Positions 11,760 through 24,136 are shown, counted from the stretch's first letter. The stretch is 64,000 nucleotides of DNA from Thalassia testudinum (GCA_037157565.1 JAZHRO010000002.1:72375001-72439000); one strand, 5' to 3'. Program-made: numbers and translations. Notes: a model not told the origin generated them from the sequence alone.

Positions 11760-12225
11760 CTCTTATCTTTCTGGAAAACTATGAACGACCCTTGCGAAGG
11801 ATCATTTCAGTGGTCCACTTTTTAGCTCTTCTAGACTTGCTTCCACCTAAACAACATCGTCTACGGATGGAGGTGGATTTCTGTTGTTCGATCGACTCAT
11901 TCTAAATTGTCATCAAATGTAGTCGTCAGCTTCAGTGGTCCTTCTCATTAAATAATGTCATAAGAACAAACCGATAAAGCTTATTCTAAATTGTCATAAG
12001 AATGGCAACCAAACCATAGTGGTAATAACCCATAGGTTGATAGTTATGACCTTACACTATGGTCTCCACAAGAAGTTATAACCTTACATGGTGGTCTCTT
12101 CTACAATTTGTCAACCACTGAGAAATTAATTTCCATGACAGAGGATTTCAATCATGAAAACAGTTTCTCCTAAAGCCAATATGGTCATATTGGTCCTCTA
12201 TAACTTCTCATTCCCTTGTATGAAC

Positions 12226-12537
12226 ATTTAAAAGATGCAGCTTTAAGGAATTATTTTCTTAGAATTAACCTTGTTATTTTTCATCTTAAAAAGAGAAATT
12301 TCTTATCTTTTAAATATTCATACAACAAGTTACAAATTCAATGAACCATATTAAAAAAGTTGTAACGCATGTACTTAGTTAATTTAAAAGATGCAACTTT
12401 GAGGCATTGTTTTCTTAGAATTAACCTTGTTATTTTTCAATTAAAAAGAGAAATTTCTTACCTTTTAAATATTCATACAACAAGTAACAAATTCAATGAA
12501 CCATATTTAAAAAGTTGTAATGCATGTACTTAGTTAA
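12226..12537. repeat. Tandem duplication, 156-bp unit, two copies
   Basis: The block from ATTTAAAAGATGCA at 12226 recurs at 12382. Both copies carry the same series (CTTAGAATTAACCTTGTTA, AAGAGAAATTTCTTA, TTCATACAACAAGT, GTACTTAGTTAA) with roughly 95 percent agreement. It is not part of any LTR seen here. Confidence 0.92.
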
Positions 12538-13264
12538 ACTTAATAAGTAAGAAATTGTAGGATTGAAACGCTGTAAACAGTTAAATTATTCCTACTGATT
12601 TTCTTCCAAAGAGAAAAGATTGTAGGGTAGCCCCAATAAGATATTGGCAGGAATCATCCCTATAATATGCTTCTTTCCCCTAAGAAAGATAGTCCCCTAA
12701 TCTGAGTCAATATAATGGCTACTAACTTGCATGTCCTGTTGGACCAAACAACCATATGACAGCCTATGATGCCCATTGTGCATGGTTCTCCTACAAACCC
12801 ACCATTGTCAACAATAACACATCTTCCCCTTATGCACATTTTGACTTAGAAATATATTATGACCCATTGTGCACATTTTCTTACCATTTACCTATTTATA
12901 AAGTTAAATTACATTATGCAAACACCCTCAATGACAAGACAAGGTAAAATCTTGCATTGTAACCACTCATCCAAGAAAGTCACGTCCTAATAAAACATGC
13001 AAACAAGCATGTTGGTTATCCTTTACCACTCTCCCTCTTTCTATCTCATTCAAAAGTTGGTTGGGTACCCTAAATCATACAACATTAGCACCAGTTCTAC
13101 TTCTACCTGTTCTCTCTTGTCACCTTCTCTTCTAATTTACAAAGCCTCGCATCGCAAAGCAAAATATATTCACACCTTCCTGCAAAAAATAGCACACATC
13201 TTTGGTAAAGACCAATACTCTAACATAACTTCTAACTTGTTAGTATACTACAAGCTAAATATTT

Positions 13265-13707
13265 AGTTATACTCTTATATTTATAAGATTTTCATGTAGA
13301 TTTATAGTGGAAGTATAGATCTACTTATACTCTTATATGTAGACAGTTAACCTCTTTATAGTCGAAGTATATAAGATTTAGATTTAGACAGTTATACCAG
13401 AAGTATACAATTACATTTATACATAGATTTACTTATAAAATGATTTGGATTTGTCTTATAGTGGAAGCTAAAGTGTTAAGCTCTTTAGATTTAGATAACT
13501 TATAACACACTCCTCTACATAAGAAAGTTCAGAATAAAAAAAAACTTGATTTTTAAGAAAAAAATCAACTATTCACAGTTCAAGATATCACAAGCAAGAG
13601 AATTTTCCATAATGTTAGCAAAATCGAGTGATAGTTATACTCTTATATTTATAAGATTTTGATTTAGATTTATAGTGAAAGTATAGATCTACTTATACTC
13701 TTATATT
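13265..13707. repeat. Direct repeat pair of about 75 bp (13265-13339 and 13633-13707)
   Basis: Both copies read AGTTATACTCTTATATTTAT at the start and GTATAGATCTACTTATACTC near the end. The sequence between them contains further degraded copies of the TATAGTGGAAGTATA phrase. It is AT-rich, with no coding content. Confidence 0.8.
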
Positions 13708-13969
13708 TAGGAGCATACAAGAGGCAACATACATATGCAAGTAACTGTTGTGGCTTAATAAATATATATAAACAACAAGATCTCCTAAGATGGATAGTTC
13801 TAGATGCTTAAAGTATGCAAAGTTGATAAATGATAAGAAACACAATTGGTTTGTTATAAAGATGCTTAATATATGTGATTTTTTTTTAAACCACAAGATC
13901 CACTGTATATCTAGCTCATCATGGAACATCATTCATCAAATATATATACCATAAGAAGAGATTATGCAA

Positions 13970-14070
13970 GCCCACTTAAATGGCTTGGTGCCAAGGAATA
14001 GGACTCCCACCTAAAAGATTAAGGTTCAAATATAATCTTACTACATTAAAAGAAAAATTCATGTATGTAA
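13970..14070 (+). mobile_element. Possible tRNA-derived SINE head
   Basis: ATGGCTTGGTGCCAAGG near 13980 resembles a Pol III A box. GGTTCAAATATAATC near 14022 resembles a B box, about 40 bases downstream, the spacing of tRNA-type promoters. An A-rich stretch (ATTAAAAGAAAAATTC) follows. No flanking duplication was found by eye, so this is a weak call. Confidence 0.35.
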
Positions 14071-14956
14071 TCACGACATCGATATTAGTTGCATTACTCA
14101 GATAATTAAGCAAACTGCAAATGGACTCACCTTAAAAACAATCACAAATGAGGCTTTGACAGCATGCACCGATATGTTAGAAAACACATATAAGGGAGTA
14201 CCAACCGATATAGAATATACTATAGGATCAGGTAAAGCACTTGACTTGGTAAAGAACAATGACTACCCAGTTGGTTGTTTCATGTGCAGGAACCATATAA
14301 AGGTGGTAATATGAAAAGTGGAATGAGTGAATAATCTGACAACATTTCTTTTAACAAACCCTAATCAAATCTAAAGTTGCCAAGAACAAATTAATTAAAA
14401 AATATTGGAAAACTCAAATGACGTGAAAGACCTTAATAGGGAATGGTAAAAAATTCATTTATTATAGTACAATTTGTATGAAGAACAAGAAAAAATTCAT
14501 TTGCATTTTTTGCGAAGGAAAACTCCTGAAATTATCAAGAGGTTTGACCCTTCATCCCTTCTATCCATCATACAATGGGATGTGAAATGGGGGTATGGCA
14601 AGGAGTATGCCTCCTTCTGCTCTTTCTCGTAGATTAATTAGGGAATGATCCATTCAATGAGTTAAAAAGGGTACTAAATTGCTTCCAGAATGGTGTCATC
14701 AGAAAGTGTATTTTGTATTTTGGAAGCATGATCCATTCAAATTAACTTATACTCTTGATTGGTCTGTTGTAATAGAAGGCTTCTCTACTATTGAACATAA
14801 ATAAAATATATTAGCTCTCCCAACAACTCACTATAAATAAAATAATTTCTCCCTTTGATAGATGAATCAAACATTAATCATAAAATTCACATGAATCAAA
14901 TACCATACACGAATAAATTGAGGTAAATATCACCACTTCTAATTGAAGACAAATAC

Positions 14957-15047
14957 CTCTTAAGCAGATGTTGTCTAGCCTCCTTCAGATACTCCCTTCC
15001 TTGATCAACAAGGACAGTTGCCTCAGATTTCCATCCCCTCCTCTGAC
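14957..15047 (-). pseudogene. Exon of an unidentified host gene (downstream exon)
   Basis: The minus strand has a pyrimidine-rich acceptor ending TGTCTGGCAG, then a 91-bp open exon (reading RRGWKSEATVLV and REYLKEARQHLLKR), then AG|GTATTTG as donor. Its phase joins correctly to the next exon at 15135 (a split Gly codon) across an 87-bp intron. I do not recognise the family; the peptide is charged and probably helical. No other exon could be assigned with confidence on the downstream side. Confidence 0.5.
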
Positions 15048-15134
15048 CTGCCAGACATAGTTAACAAGAAAACCAATCAACAAACATATCAGGTAAACAA
15101 ACAATACTAAAGATATTAGAATGTCATTGCCTAC

Positions 15135-17165
15135 CCAACTTCTTCTCAAATGCCTCCTTGAAACGACCCGTTACCTTCTTAGTCGGATAAGACGTCTGGA
15201 GTTTTAGTCAGACGTCTGTCCAGATGTCTAGACACGTGTCCGGACGTCTAAAAATGAGATTTACGTACGTCTCTTTTTCGCTCTGCACACGGGCGACGCA
15301 CAGAGGCCTCTCTCTCCCCGTACCCTCACCCCCTTAAACCCTAAACCTATCCTATTTAAACCCTTCTTCCTCACCACCAGCCACCACCACCTCCAACTCT
15401 TCCTCACTATGTGGTAGTGGCGAGGGAGAGAGAGAGTGATGAGAGGAAGGGTGAGAGAGAGAGGACGGGAGGGAGAGAGGAAGAGAGAGGAAGGAGGGGA
15501 GCGTGAAGGTCAGAGGACCTTCGGGAGCTCGGTGGAGCTCGCATGGCCAGCGGCGAGCGCGTGCGCGAGGAGGGAGGGCTCGGGGAGGCGGCCTCCCGAC
15601 CCTTTGCAGTTGCTAAAGCTGCTGCGGCGCGTTGCAGGCGACGTTGCGAGGAGAAGAGTTGCGCGGAGGAGGTTCTGGTACTGGAAGTTTTCTAGTATCA
15701 GATGTCTGGAGTATCGTCCAGACGGCTGGAGAGGCACTAGGACGTTCGGAGCTGAGGCCGGATGTCTGAAAGCATAATATCGCAAGGTACGTACCTTCCT
15801 GCACTGCTTTCCGCCATGCAGAAGATTTCGGCGCAGGAGGTGTTGGGTTAAAAATAGGTCTGTGCTCTGCACGCAGGCGCAGAGAGTTGGGAAGGGCAGG
15901 GCGCTCACTTCAAGGGGATTTTGGATGTCTGATCGCATCGCCTGACATTTGAGGGTCCTTCTAGATGACTGGAAGGAGGGTGAGACATCTGGAGCTACCC
16001 CCAGATGGTTGCGGAGGGATCCAAACATCTGAGAATACCCTAGGAAACACAAGGTGAGATTTGAGATCTTTTAAGACATCTGGGACTAGTCCCAGACATC
16101 TGATTTTTGTCAGTAACCACGTTTTTGGCTCGTTTAGGGCCCAACTACATCGACTCTTGTTGGCCCTAGCATACGTGGTACCGAGGAGTGCTACTAGTGT
16201 AGGGAGGGAGCTAGCCACCCTACACCGACTTTGTTAGGCCCTTTGGGCAAATCGAGGTAGTCGGACGAGAGTACGCGGATTGTGGAGGGGCGAGACCCTT
16301 GTTTGGTTCTGAGGGACGAGACCCCTGTTTTGAGAGGGCAAGGCCCTATATTGTTCCATGCTATACTTTGGGTGTACCTGTTACGAAAACGACTGACCGC
16401 ATGTCAGTGCGGGGTAGCTACTCGTGTGCTTATCACGCGTGCCATAGTCACTGCTACGTCTTGACAGTGACCTTGGGGTGGTTGATTGGGTATAGGACTA
16501 CCACGGGGGACTCTCTTAGCCAGGAGAGCACCACGTGCACCTTCTACTCCATGGAAAAGATTGCAATCAAGATCGTTCCCACGAGGAACAAGCAAGATCA
16601 AAAAATACTTGGATACTTTTGGAAATAGATAAAACAGAAATACATAAATGAGATAAATAGAAATGAGAATAAAACCTGCTTGTTGTTTTTACTTTACTTG
16701 TATATAGATAATATAAACACCACTCTACTCAGCGTTCGCTGACCTCGTCTTTTTGTAACCCTGTTCAGGACCAGGAGTTGAGCAGCCCGAGTTTCCGACT
16801 GCAGAGGGAGCTGGGCCCAGCCGAGCCCAGCCGTAGTGGTCTCTTTTACAGTCCTTTGTTTCTGCTGTAGTTGTGAGTACTAGACTTTAAACTACTATTC
16901 TCATTACTTTCTGTTTTCTGTTGTTGTTGTGGTGGCATGTATTATTTTGAGACAGTTGTTCTACTTTTATTTACTATTTCGTTCTTTCCTTCTGCTTAGT
17001 TATATTGCATGTGTGAATGTGGTTTATTTCCTTACTTTTGATTATTTCTCGTTGGACGACTAGGTCTTGGGATTAGTTAAGACGAGCCGATCTCGGGTCC
17101 TGTAGGGATCCGGGAATTGGGTCGTAACACTCTTCCTCCTCAATCACCACAAATGGCACAACCCA
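15135..17165 (-). pseudogene. Exon of the same unidentified gene, split by solo LTR D
   Basis: The left piece is 15135-15158 (ending TTGG|GTAGGC, a good donor); the right piece is 17130 to about 17165. With one copy of the 5-bp flank removed, the minus strand reads on without a stop (VVPFVVIEEEE then AFEKKLG) into the downstream exon. The acceptor on the 17165 side is unclear: an AG near 17178 is possible, but the frame upstream soon meets a stop. Frame continuity across the insertion plus phased intron borders argue for a real exon, now disrupted. Confidence 0.45.
15159..17129 (+). mobile_element. Solo LTR D (Tekay-like, internally shortened, 1971 bp)
   Basis: Starts TGAAACGACCCG, ends GGGTCGTAACA, flanked by CTCCT and CTCTT (one mismatch in the 5-bp duplication). 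Compared with LTR E it lacks about 0.7 kb between 16135 and 16165, where the subrepeat and leader-like blocks should be. Palindrome clusters lie at 15180-15260 and 15700-16110, many as GATGTC or GACATC. It lies opposite to the interrupted host exon. Confidence 0.85.
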
Positions 17166-17509
17166 GAGCAAAACATCCACCACTCATGGAAGGTATTTAT
17201 AGTTGCGTGAAACCTTTACCCTCCTCTTTGTCAATCTCCATGAGTGAGCACTGATGCAACCACAGGATGAGAAAGCAGAGCTAGGAGACCTCATTGCCAA
17301 CTGGCGAAATAGAGTTGCCGATGGGAAACAACACCAAAGCCCCTTTTATCGATAAATCAAAGCACACAAAGAGGGTAGGAAACGTGACTACACAGCCTTA
17401 AAAGAGGGCAACAACGCCTACAAGACATAAAGTAATGGTAGTTGGTAAGAGTAGACGAAGCAACAACCGTAATAAAGAGCATCACAGGGACCTGCCATGG
17501 CCACAATCC
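17166..17509. other. Host-gene flank between solo LTRs D and E
   Basis: No feature recognised beyond the exon edge. On the minus strand it would be intron or upstream sequence of the split gene. A short frame opens at an ATG near 17498 (MAGPCDALYYGC) but stops after 26 codons. Confidence 0.4.
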
Positions 17510-17514
17510 CTCAC

Positions 17515-20168
17515 TGTAATGACCCGTCACACTTTTAGTCTTTTAAGACATCTGGAGTCTCAGTTAGATGTCTGTCCAGACATCTGGACCCTTTCTCGGA
17601 TGTCTGAAAATGAAATTTTTGTACACACACTGCGCCCTGCGCACGAGCGACACGCAGGACCTCTTCTCCTCTCTCCCTTCCTTTTCTTCCCAAACCCTAA
17701 CCCCCCACACCTTCTATATAATCCACCCCCCTCCCATCTCCTTTCCACTCCACACACCAGCCACCACAACCACCTTTAGTGCTGTGCGAGGGAGAGCGAG
17801 AGGGTCGAGCAGAGGAGAGCGCAAGAGGAGGAGGTCAAGGTCAGGGAGCTTCGGTGGAAGCTCGGCGGAGCTTGCACAGCCGCTGCAGGCGCGTGCGTGA
17901 GGAGGAGAGAGCTTGGGGAGGCGGCCTCCCTGTCCTCTATAGCGGCTAGAGCTGTGGCGACGCGAGGCGGAGTGAGCGGAGAGTGATGGAAGGAGTTCCT
18001 GATACTGGAAGTTTTCCAGTATTAGACATCTAGAGTGGAGTCCAGATGACTGACGGAGTACTTGGACATTTGGAGCTAAGGCCAAACGTTTAAAAGCTCA
18101 TTTATTGCGAAGGTACGTATCTCCTTGCACCATGCATATCACAGCGCAGGGATATATGTCGGCTGATCCACGCCTGCGACGTCGTACGCAGGTGCAGCCT
18201 TGGGAAGAAGTGCGGAACGCTTTCCCACGTGCTTTTGGATGTCTGATCAGATCACCAGACGTCCGGAGGTGCGTCCAGACGATCGGAGGCATTGTCCGAT
18301 GTCTGGAACTGCTTTTAGATGATCACAGAGAAGGTTTGGACATCTGAGGATACCGCAGGGACTTTAGGTAAGGATTTGGCACCTTTTAAGATGTTTGGGA
18401 GTATCCCCAGACGTCTGATTGTGAATAGTAGGCACGTTTTTGACCAGTTTGGGGTCCGTTTTACGCAAATGAAATACTTGTATTTTTCTCGCGAGTTCCT
18501 CTACGTACTAGGGACCTTTGTACACTGTTCTGAACTCTCTTTTTGTGATGTATTCCCTGGGATAGGGTTTCAGCCTGCTGCGTGTTTGGGGCTCGCAGAG
18601 ATGCTTGGGTCTGCGGTTTGAGTCCCATTACTCCCGTGTTGCCTGGTAGAGTGGTTAATTCTATTAATACTATTTAAATAAGAATGTGCTTGTGGAAATA
18701 GCCAAATGGAACCCTAGGATGTGGCATGAACCCTAGGATAGAGAAATGAATGAACCATTTGTGCTGTATAATGTACTTGCATGTATGATTGAGATAAACT
18801 GCTAGCAATTGCCTGTATTATAATTGTGAGTTGCCTGTTAGAATATGAGCTACCTATAATTAATGAACAATTACCTGTGAAATCACCAGTTGCATGTATC
18901 GAATTATGGAAACACGAGCTGCTTGTATATGGATGAGAGATAAATTGTGAATGGTGAAATCTGGATCGGAATAAATGAGGTGAACATGTGCATGAACCCT
19001 ACGGGGAATTAGGAGTAGAACTCCTGTGGATAGATGGAAACATGGAATGTAGACGGGAAGTGTGCTGGCCCTTGCATACGTGGTACCAAGGAGAGTAACT
19101 ATCCCCTTTTTGTGTAGAGCGAAGCTAGCCTCCCTTGGGTTGAGACTTGGGGTTAGGATTGGCCACTTTACATCGACTCCTGTTGGCCCTCGTGTACGTG
19201 GTATCAAGGCAAACTACTACTGTAGGGAGGGAGCTAGCCACCCCACGGGGCCTGGGGTTCAGCTAGTCACCCTACACCGACTTGTTAGGCCCTCTGGGCA
19301 AACCAGGGTAGTCAGACGAGGGTGCTCAGACTGTGGAGGGGCAAGACCCCTGTTTGGTTCTGAGGGTCGAGACCCCTGTTCTGAGAGGGCAAGGCCCTAT
19401 ACTGTTCCGTGCTGTGCTTTAGGCGTACCCGCTAATGGAAATGACTGACCGCGTGTTAGTGCGGGGTAGCTACCCGTGTGCCATAGTCACCGTTACGTCT
19501 TGACAGTGACCTCAGGGTGGTTGATTGGGTGTAGGACTACCATGGGGGACTCTTCTGACCAGGAGAGCACCACGTGTACCTTCTATTCTACGGAAAAGGC
19601 TGCAATCAAGATCGTTCCCACGAGAAACATGCAAGATCAAGAATGTCTGGATGCTTGAGAGGAATGGGTGAAATGAAAATACACATAAAATAGATAAATA
19701 GAAATGAGAATTAAACTTGTTGCTTTTACTATTTTTAGATAATATAGATACCACTCTACTCAGCGTTCGCTGACTCTGTCTTGTCATAATATTGTTCAGG
19801 ACCAGGAGTTGAGCAGCTTGAGCTTTCGGCTGCGGAGGGTGCTAGGCCCAGTCGAGCCCAGCCGTAGTTTTTCAACACTTCCTTTCGTTCCTTTACTGTT
19901 GTAGTAAGTATTGGACCTTTAGTTACTGTTTGTCTCTACTGTTTACTTCCGCTTTCCGTTGTTTTTGTTGTTGTGGTGGTATGTACTGAAACAATAGATT
20001 TACTTTCATTTACTGCTTTGTATGTTTCTTCTGCTTAGTTATATTGCATATGTGAATGTAGTTTACTTTCCTGCTTTTGGTTATTTCTTGCTGGACGACC
20101 AGGTCTTGGGCTTAGTCGAGGCGAGCCAGACTCGGGTCCTGTAGGGATCCAGGAAATGGGTCGTAACA
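17515..20168 (+). mobile_element. Solo LTR E (Tekay-like, 2654 bp) with CTCAC duplication
   Basis: Starts TGTAATGACCCG, ends GGGTCGTAACA, with a perfect 5-bp duplication CTCAC (17510-17514 and 20169-20173) and no internal region. It therefore arose by LTR-LTR recombination of a full element. It has the complete family layout: palindrome clusters at 17545-17610 and 18025-18420, a CCTAGG block near 18712-18740, GC-rich direct blocks at 19070-19560 and the terminal block at 19740-20168. Most palindromes carry the CpG-loss forms, so this copy is old. Confidence 0.92.
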
Positions 20169-20173
20169 CTCAC

Positions 20174-20641
20174 CATCTACGATGAAGACAAAGCAAAAGC
20201 TTCCCAGGCTATGAACATCCTAGGGCGTACATGCCAATGCTGCATGATAAGGAATGCATCCACGCACAGCGATGCAAAACCCTTTACTCGATGCGAGAAA
20301 CCTTTGATAGATAACCAACGAAATCCTAAACACGACTTTAACGACGAAATGCATGACTTATTTTCCTTGACGATCGTCAAACAAGAAGATCCTCCAATGA
20401 ATGATGGATGCGTGGCAACGGCCTCGCCGATGACTCACGCCTTCCTTCGCATCGTGCAACTTTGGTTGTTAGGGTTTCACAGGCTCATGGGGGGTTTGGG
20501 AGCGGAGGAGACGAGATTGTGTCAAAGGGGTAGCAGAAGAATGGCTTATGCACACGAAATAGGGACGAGGCATTCCGCAATTCCACTATCAGGGTGGAAT
20601 CCACTAACCCCAATTTTAAGTCCACCATTGTGGCCCTGTTG
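20174..20641. other. Host sequence between LTR E and the copia-type solo LTR
   Basis: Moderate GC and short frames on both strands without recognised domains. It may be the upstream part of the gene split by LTR D, but nothing shows this directly. Its last bases (GGCCCTGTTGGATTC) resume at 22342 (GATTCTAGG), and further on comes CTACCAAACAACACC, loosely complementary to GGCCCTGTTGG. A small inverted-end DNA element split by the LTR is possible. Confidence 0.4.
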
Positions 20642-20646
20642 GATTC

Positions 20647-22341
20647 TGTTGGTGCTAGAGCACCACGATCATTTATTTTGATGATAACCAAATACGTGTT
20701 ATTTAACATTTGCATTTGAAGTCTAAAATTTCAAGATATTTGCAAATGGAGACGTGTTTAGACGGAGTTTGAGCTCGCTTCCATGGCGGATTGGAAGAGC
20801 TTGACAGAGGAGGAGCTTCATGCGGAGCGAAAGCTTGAAGAAGGAAGGAGATGAAGAATAGGATAGATTTCCCTTCTTGTTCATTGTAATTTATCTTTAT
20901 TTCTTTTATTACTCTTTATTTTTCTTAGATTACTTGTTAAAGATCCTCAAAGAACCTTTAAAGTAGTCCTAGGAACACTTGCACAACCCTAGGATACTTA
21001 GGTTTTCTGTAGAGAACTTAGAAAATCAAAATAGGGTTTTGATAGCCTAATCAGACATCTAATCTGGAAATCAAATGTCTGATAGTGACTTTTAAGACGT
21101 CTGACTATTTACTCAGACATCCATTAACTTAGGCTGGACTTTGTAGGTTCTGTCTAATGAAATCAGACGACCATACCTTAGTCCAGATGTCTTAGAAGAC
21201 GTCTAATGGTTGTGCCAGACGTCCAATTAGTGGAACGTTGGCTAACAAATAAACATTGAGGAAAATAACTGTTAGGCTTATATCAAACGTCCGTAGAGGA
21301 CCCCAGACATTTGATATGTGATCGTTGAGCCTCGTTTTTAGCCAAAATCACCTTTGTCAGATTATTCTAGCTGTTAACCTATCTTGGGAATCCATTCCCA
21401 TAGTACAATAGGTTTCCAGACGTCCAGACCTAGTGCCAAATGTCCTGTATGTCGTCTGATGGTTATACACTAGAACCTTGTTTAGGTATGATCAAAGTCA
21501 GGAAGGAAACTCACATAGAATCCAACGTCTGACTTAGTTCTCAAACATCTTAAAATAGTTTTCCAGATGTCTGATACCTTGACCAGACATCTGATGGCCT
21601 TGTCAGAATCATAAATGATTCTGATTACGACCTGTTTTGCCTTTGGTTCAACCCTAACGGCTATGGAAGCCTTCTAAGGCCTTCGAAAGCCTTCCTAGGC
21701 CCTCTATAAATAGAGGAGGACCCTTGCCTTGTGAATACACACCTAAGCAACACATTTTCACATCTCTTGTGTCAAAAGAAGATCATCTACAAGTGCTGTT
21801 CTCCAAACCCTTATCCACACTCTTGGCTTCACTGCACTCCCGCTCTCCCTCTACGAATATGAGAGCGACGAGGTTTCATTGCGTGGTTCACGCACCCACG
21901 TCGTCACGTCGACGCACTTCCACCAAAGGGAAGTTTCTAAACTCCTATAGTAGCTAGGTTTAAGTTTTGTGGCTCTGTAGGACCGTTGTACTTTATTATC
22001 TTTGGTTGGGTATCCGCCTTGCGAATTCCCATCTCCATTGAGAGGCTAAACACTCCTCATGAAGAGGAGGGATTTGAGACACACTACGCTCGTTCAAAGT
22101 AGTGTTGTTGTATTGAGGTTTATTCACCCTCGTTTAAGTGACTGGGTTAGTGGATTTGATCGACTAGGTCGATCGGGAAATCCTAAGTCGAGAGACTTAG
22201 GTGGTGGTTTTCACCCTGTTTGGGTTTCCACCTAAAAATACTTGTGCCTATTATGTGATTGCTTATTTTTGTGAGATTGTTTATTTTAATTCTGCATTTT
22301 ATATGTCACGCATATCTCACCCCCTCTTGTAGGGAATTATA
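20647..22341 (+). mobile_element. Solo LTR of Ty1/copia type carrying CAGACGTCTG variants
   Basis: Opens TGTTGGTGCTAGAGC followed by TTGATGATAACCAAATA, a typical start of plant copia LTRs. It ends after CTCACCCCCTCTTGTAGGG, the usual pyrimidine-rich copia terminus. A TATA-like TCTATAAATAGAGG lies at 21703. A 5-bp repeat GATTC flanks it (20642-20646, 22342-22346). The last dinucleotide reads TA, not CA, so the right border is inferred. Between 21050 and 21600 there are about 15 copies or variants of the CAGACGTCTG palindrome, strikingly like the unrelated Ty3 LTRs of this window. Confidence 0.75.
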
Positions 22342-22346
22342 GATTC

Positions 22347-22860
22347 TAGGTTTTAAGAGCCTAAATGGGGGGTTTTAAGCCCAATTCCGGCTACCAAACA
22401 ACACCTTATATATCGATTCTCGTGGTGAGAGTAGCGACATCTACAACCCCAAAGCCCCTAAATCCATTTAAAGGCATAGTAAAAAAGCGTAAAGATTACG
22501 TATCAGTAACAATATAAATTAGGACAATTACATTTAATGTGATTGGCTTGCGAGGAGGGCTCTACACACTTATAAATATGCACAAAGAATAAAAATAGTC
22601 AAAGCCCCTGGAAAATTTAGTGTCACTTCTATAAATCGAGAAGACTTGCCTATGTGAAACGTTGTCAATCCAGTTCCCATTCGAACTCCATCTTCAGCTC
22701 TAGCTCCAGTTCTGGCTCTTGCTCCAATCCATGTTCCTGACAATGGTCGGATGGAGTTTGAAGCCAAATCTAGTGCTCTCATTCTAATGGCATCGCCATT
22801 ATCCGTTGTATCTAACATAATTTGGCTAAGTTCTAAGGTTAAATTCACCTAATTAACACA
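22347..22860. other. Unassigned sequence between the copia LTR and Athila-like LTR X
   Basis: Contains a minus-strand frame (22848-22570, 92 codons) with a GARARTGARAEDG stretch but no recognised domain. No RNA gene or clear repeat was seen. Confidence 0.4.
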
Positions 22861-24136
22861 TTAAAAGGGTATAACTCAATTAGGGTTGAAGAGAAAGGAA
22901 TTGATAAAAAAAGGAGTTAATTATGCAATTTTTATGGACAATTATAAATGCAGAATAGCTGAGGGACGAAATTATAATTAATCAAAGGTCGATTAAGCTT
23001 AAGTTTCCTAAGACTGGGTTAGTATTGAGTAATTTAAGATTTTCATTTAAATTGAATGTTAATAAAAAATCATAATTTCAACCCCACTTCAATTAAAATA
23101 GATTCGATTTAAATAAATGTAATCTAAACCTTCTAAAAATCAATTAAAAATATTTTATAAGGTTTAGAACAGTCAAGTTGATAATCGGAACTTGTTTTGA
23201 CCTAAAACAGAAGCATAGGTCGGTATTTGGTACATTTTGGGCCCAAAATTAAAGTCACCATTAAATCCTTCATGCTTAAATTAGGTTACCATAAAAATTT
23301 GGGATTTCATTTGGATTTAGTTTGCAGTTTGACCCTTGAAACTTCAAAGACCCCCTATCTTTCAAGTTTCCTTACAAAGTGCTCCCAACGTCTTGTCTTC
23401 CTCACGAAAAGGCCCCTAGACCTTAAAGCCGTTCATGGCGTGCAAAGGGGCGAGATTCGAGCGTAGATTCCTGTCGACTCGCTCGATGAATCTCCACGAA
23501 ACTTGAGGGACTTCTTCCCTAAGCTCATTCGCGTCTTTTGGCAAAGATCACATCATCGGAGACTACCTCAAGAGTGTGGATTTCATAGTCGAAAACCACA
23601 TCCTCCCATGCATCCAACTGAGCTCGTTTCCTCAAGTTCTTGCCTCTATTCACGCGATCAATGCTCTATAAAGCTTGACCATTCGCCAAGGATGAATTTC
23701 ATGCTCAATTGGCCGTGCCTTCTCCTCTTCTTCCTTCCTCAAGCAGCCACCATTGACGCACCTTGGAGTTTCACTCGACCCCTTCATCCGCACTCTTCCA
23801 TTGAAATTAGAATAGGGCTTCTCCTTCTTGAAGTCCCACGAAGCATCGCATCCTCCCGCCCCTTGTCGGCTCTGATTTCTCCATCTTCTTCCTCGCCGTG
23901 TCTTCTTCGCTAGGTAGTTCCATGCCTCTTCTCATCCAATTAGTTTAGGGCTTAGCTTCCTCTCAATCCCAAGTAGATTTCTGGAGCATTAGAGCTCCAT
24001 TCATCACCTTCTCTCCCTTTCCTGATGACCCACACCATGAACGTCGGCGAGCTTCTTCGTGAAGCTCATACGACCATCTATTAGCTCGATTTTCTTAGGG
24101 CTTTGCTCCAGCTCATCACATCGGAGCTTCTGGGAA
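22860..24136 (+). repeat. LTR X, left part (Athila-like LTR split by element F)
   Basis: The phrases GGGCCCAAAATTAAAG, GTTTGACCCTTGAAAC and CTTTCAAGTTTCC parallel the U3 phrases of Athila-like LTR L (29290-29560). The sequence stops at TCTAA (24137-24141), the duplication of element F, and resumes at 37428. The left border was not found. Long plus-strand frames here look like LTR noise. Confidence 0.5.

Larger units (their letters stand above)
11760..14956. other. Old AT-rich intergenic sequence without a recognisable intact gene
   Basis: About 3.2 kb with no long meaningful reading frame. It holds a 156-bp tandem duplication, two dispersed 75-bp repeats and a SINE-like unit, listed separately. 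12960-13260 is pyrimidine-rich with short frames only. 14460-14640 has short frames without a recognised domain. Confidence 0.6.

Noticed and set aside
20177..20681. 67- and 156-codon frames opposite each other between LTR E and the copia LTR
   Set aside because: No recognised domain; the 156-codon frame runs into the copia LTR start, so it cannot be an original gene.
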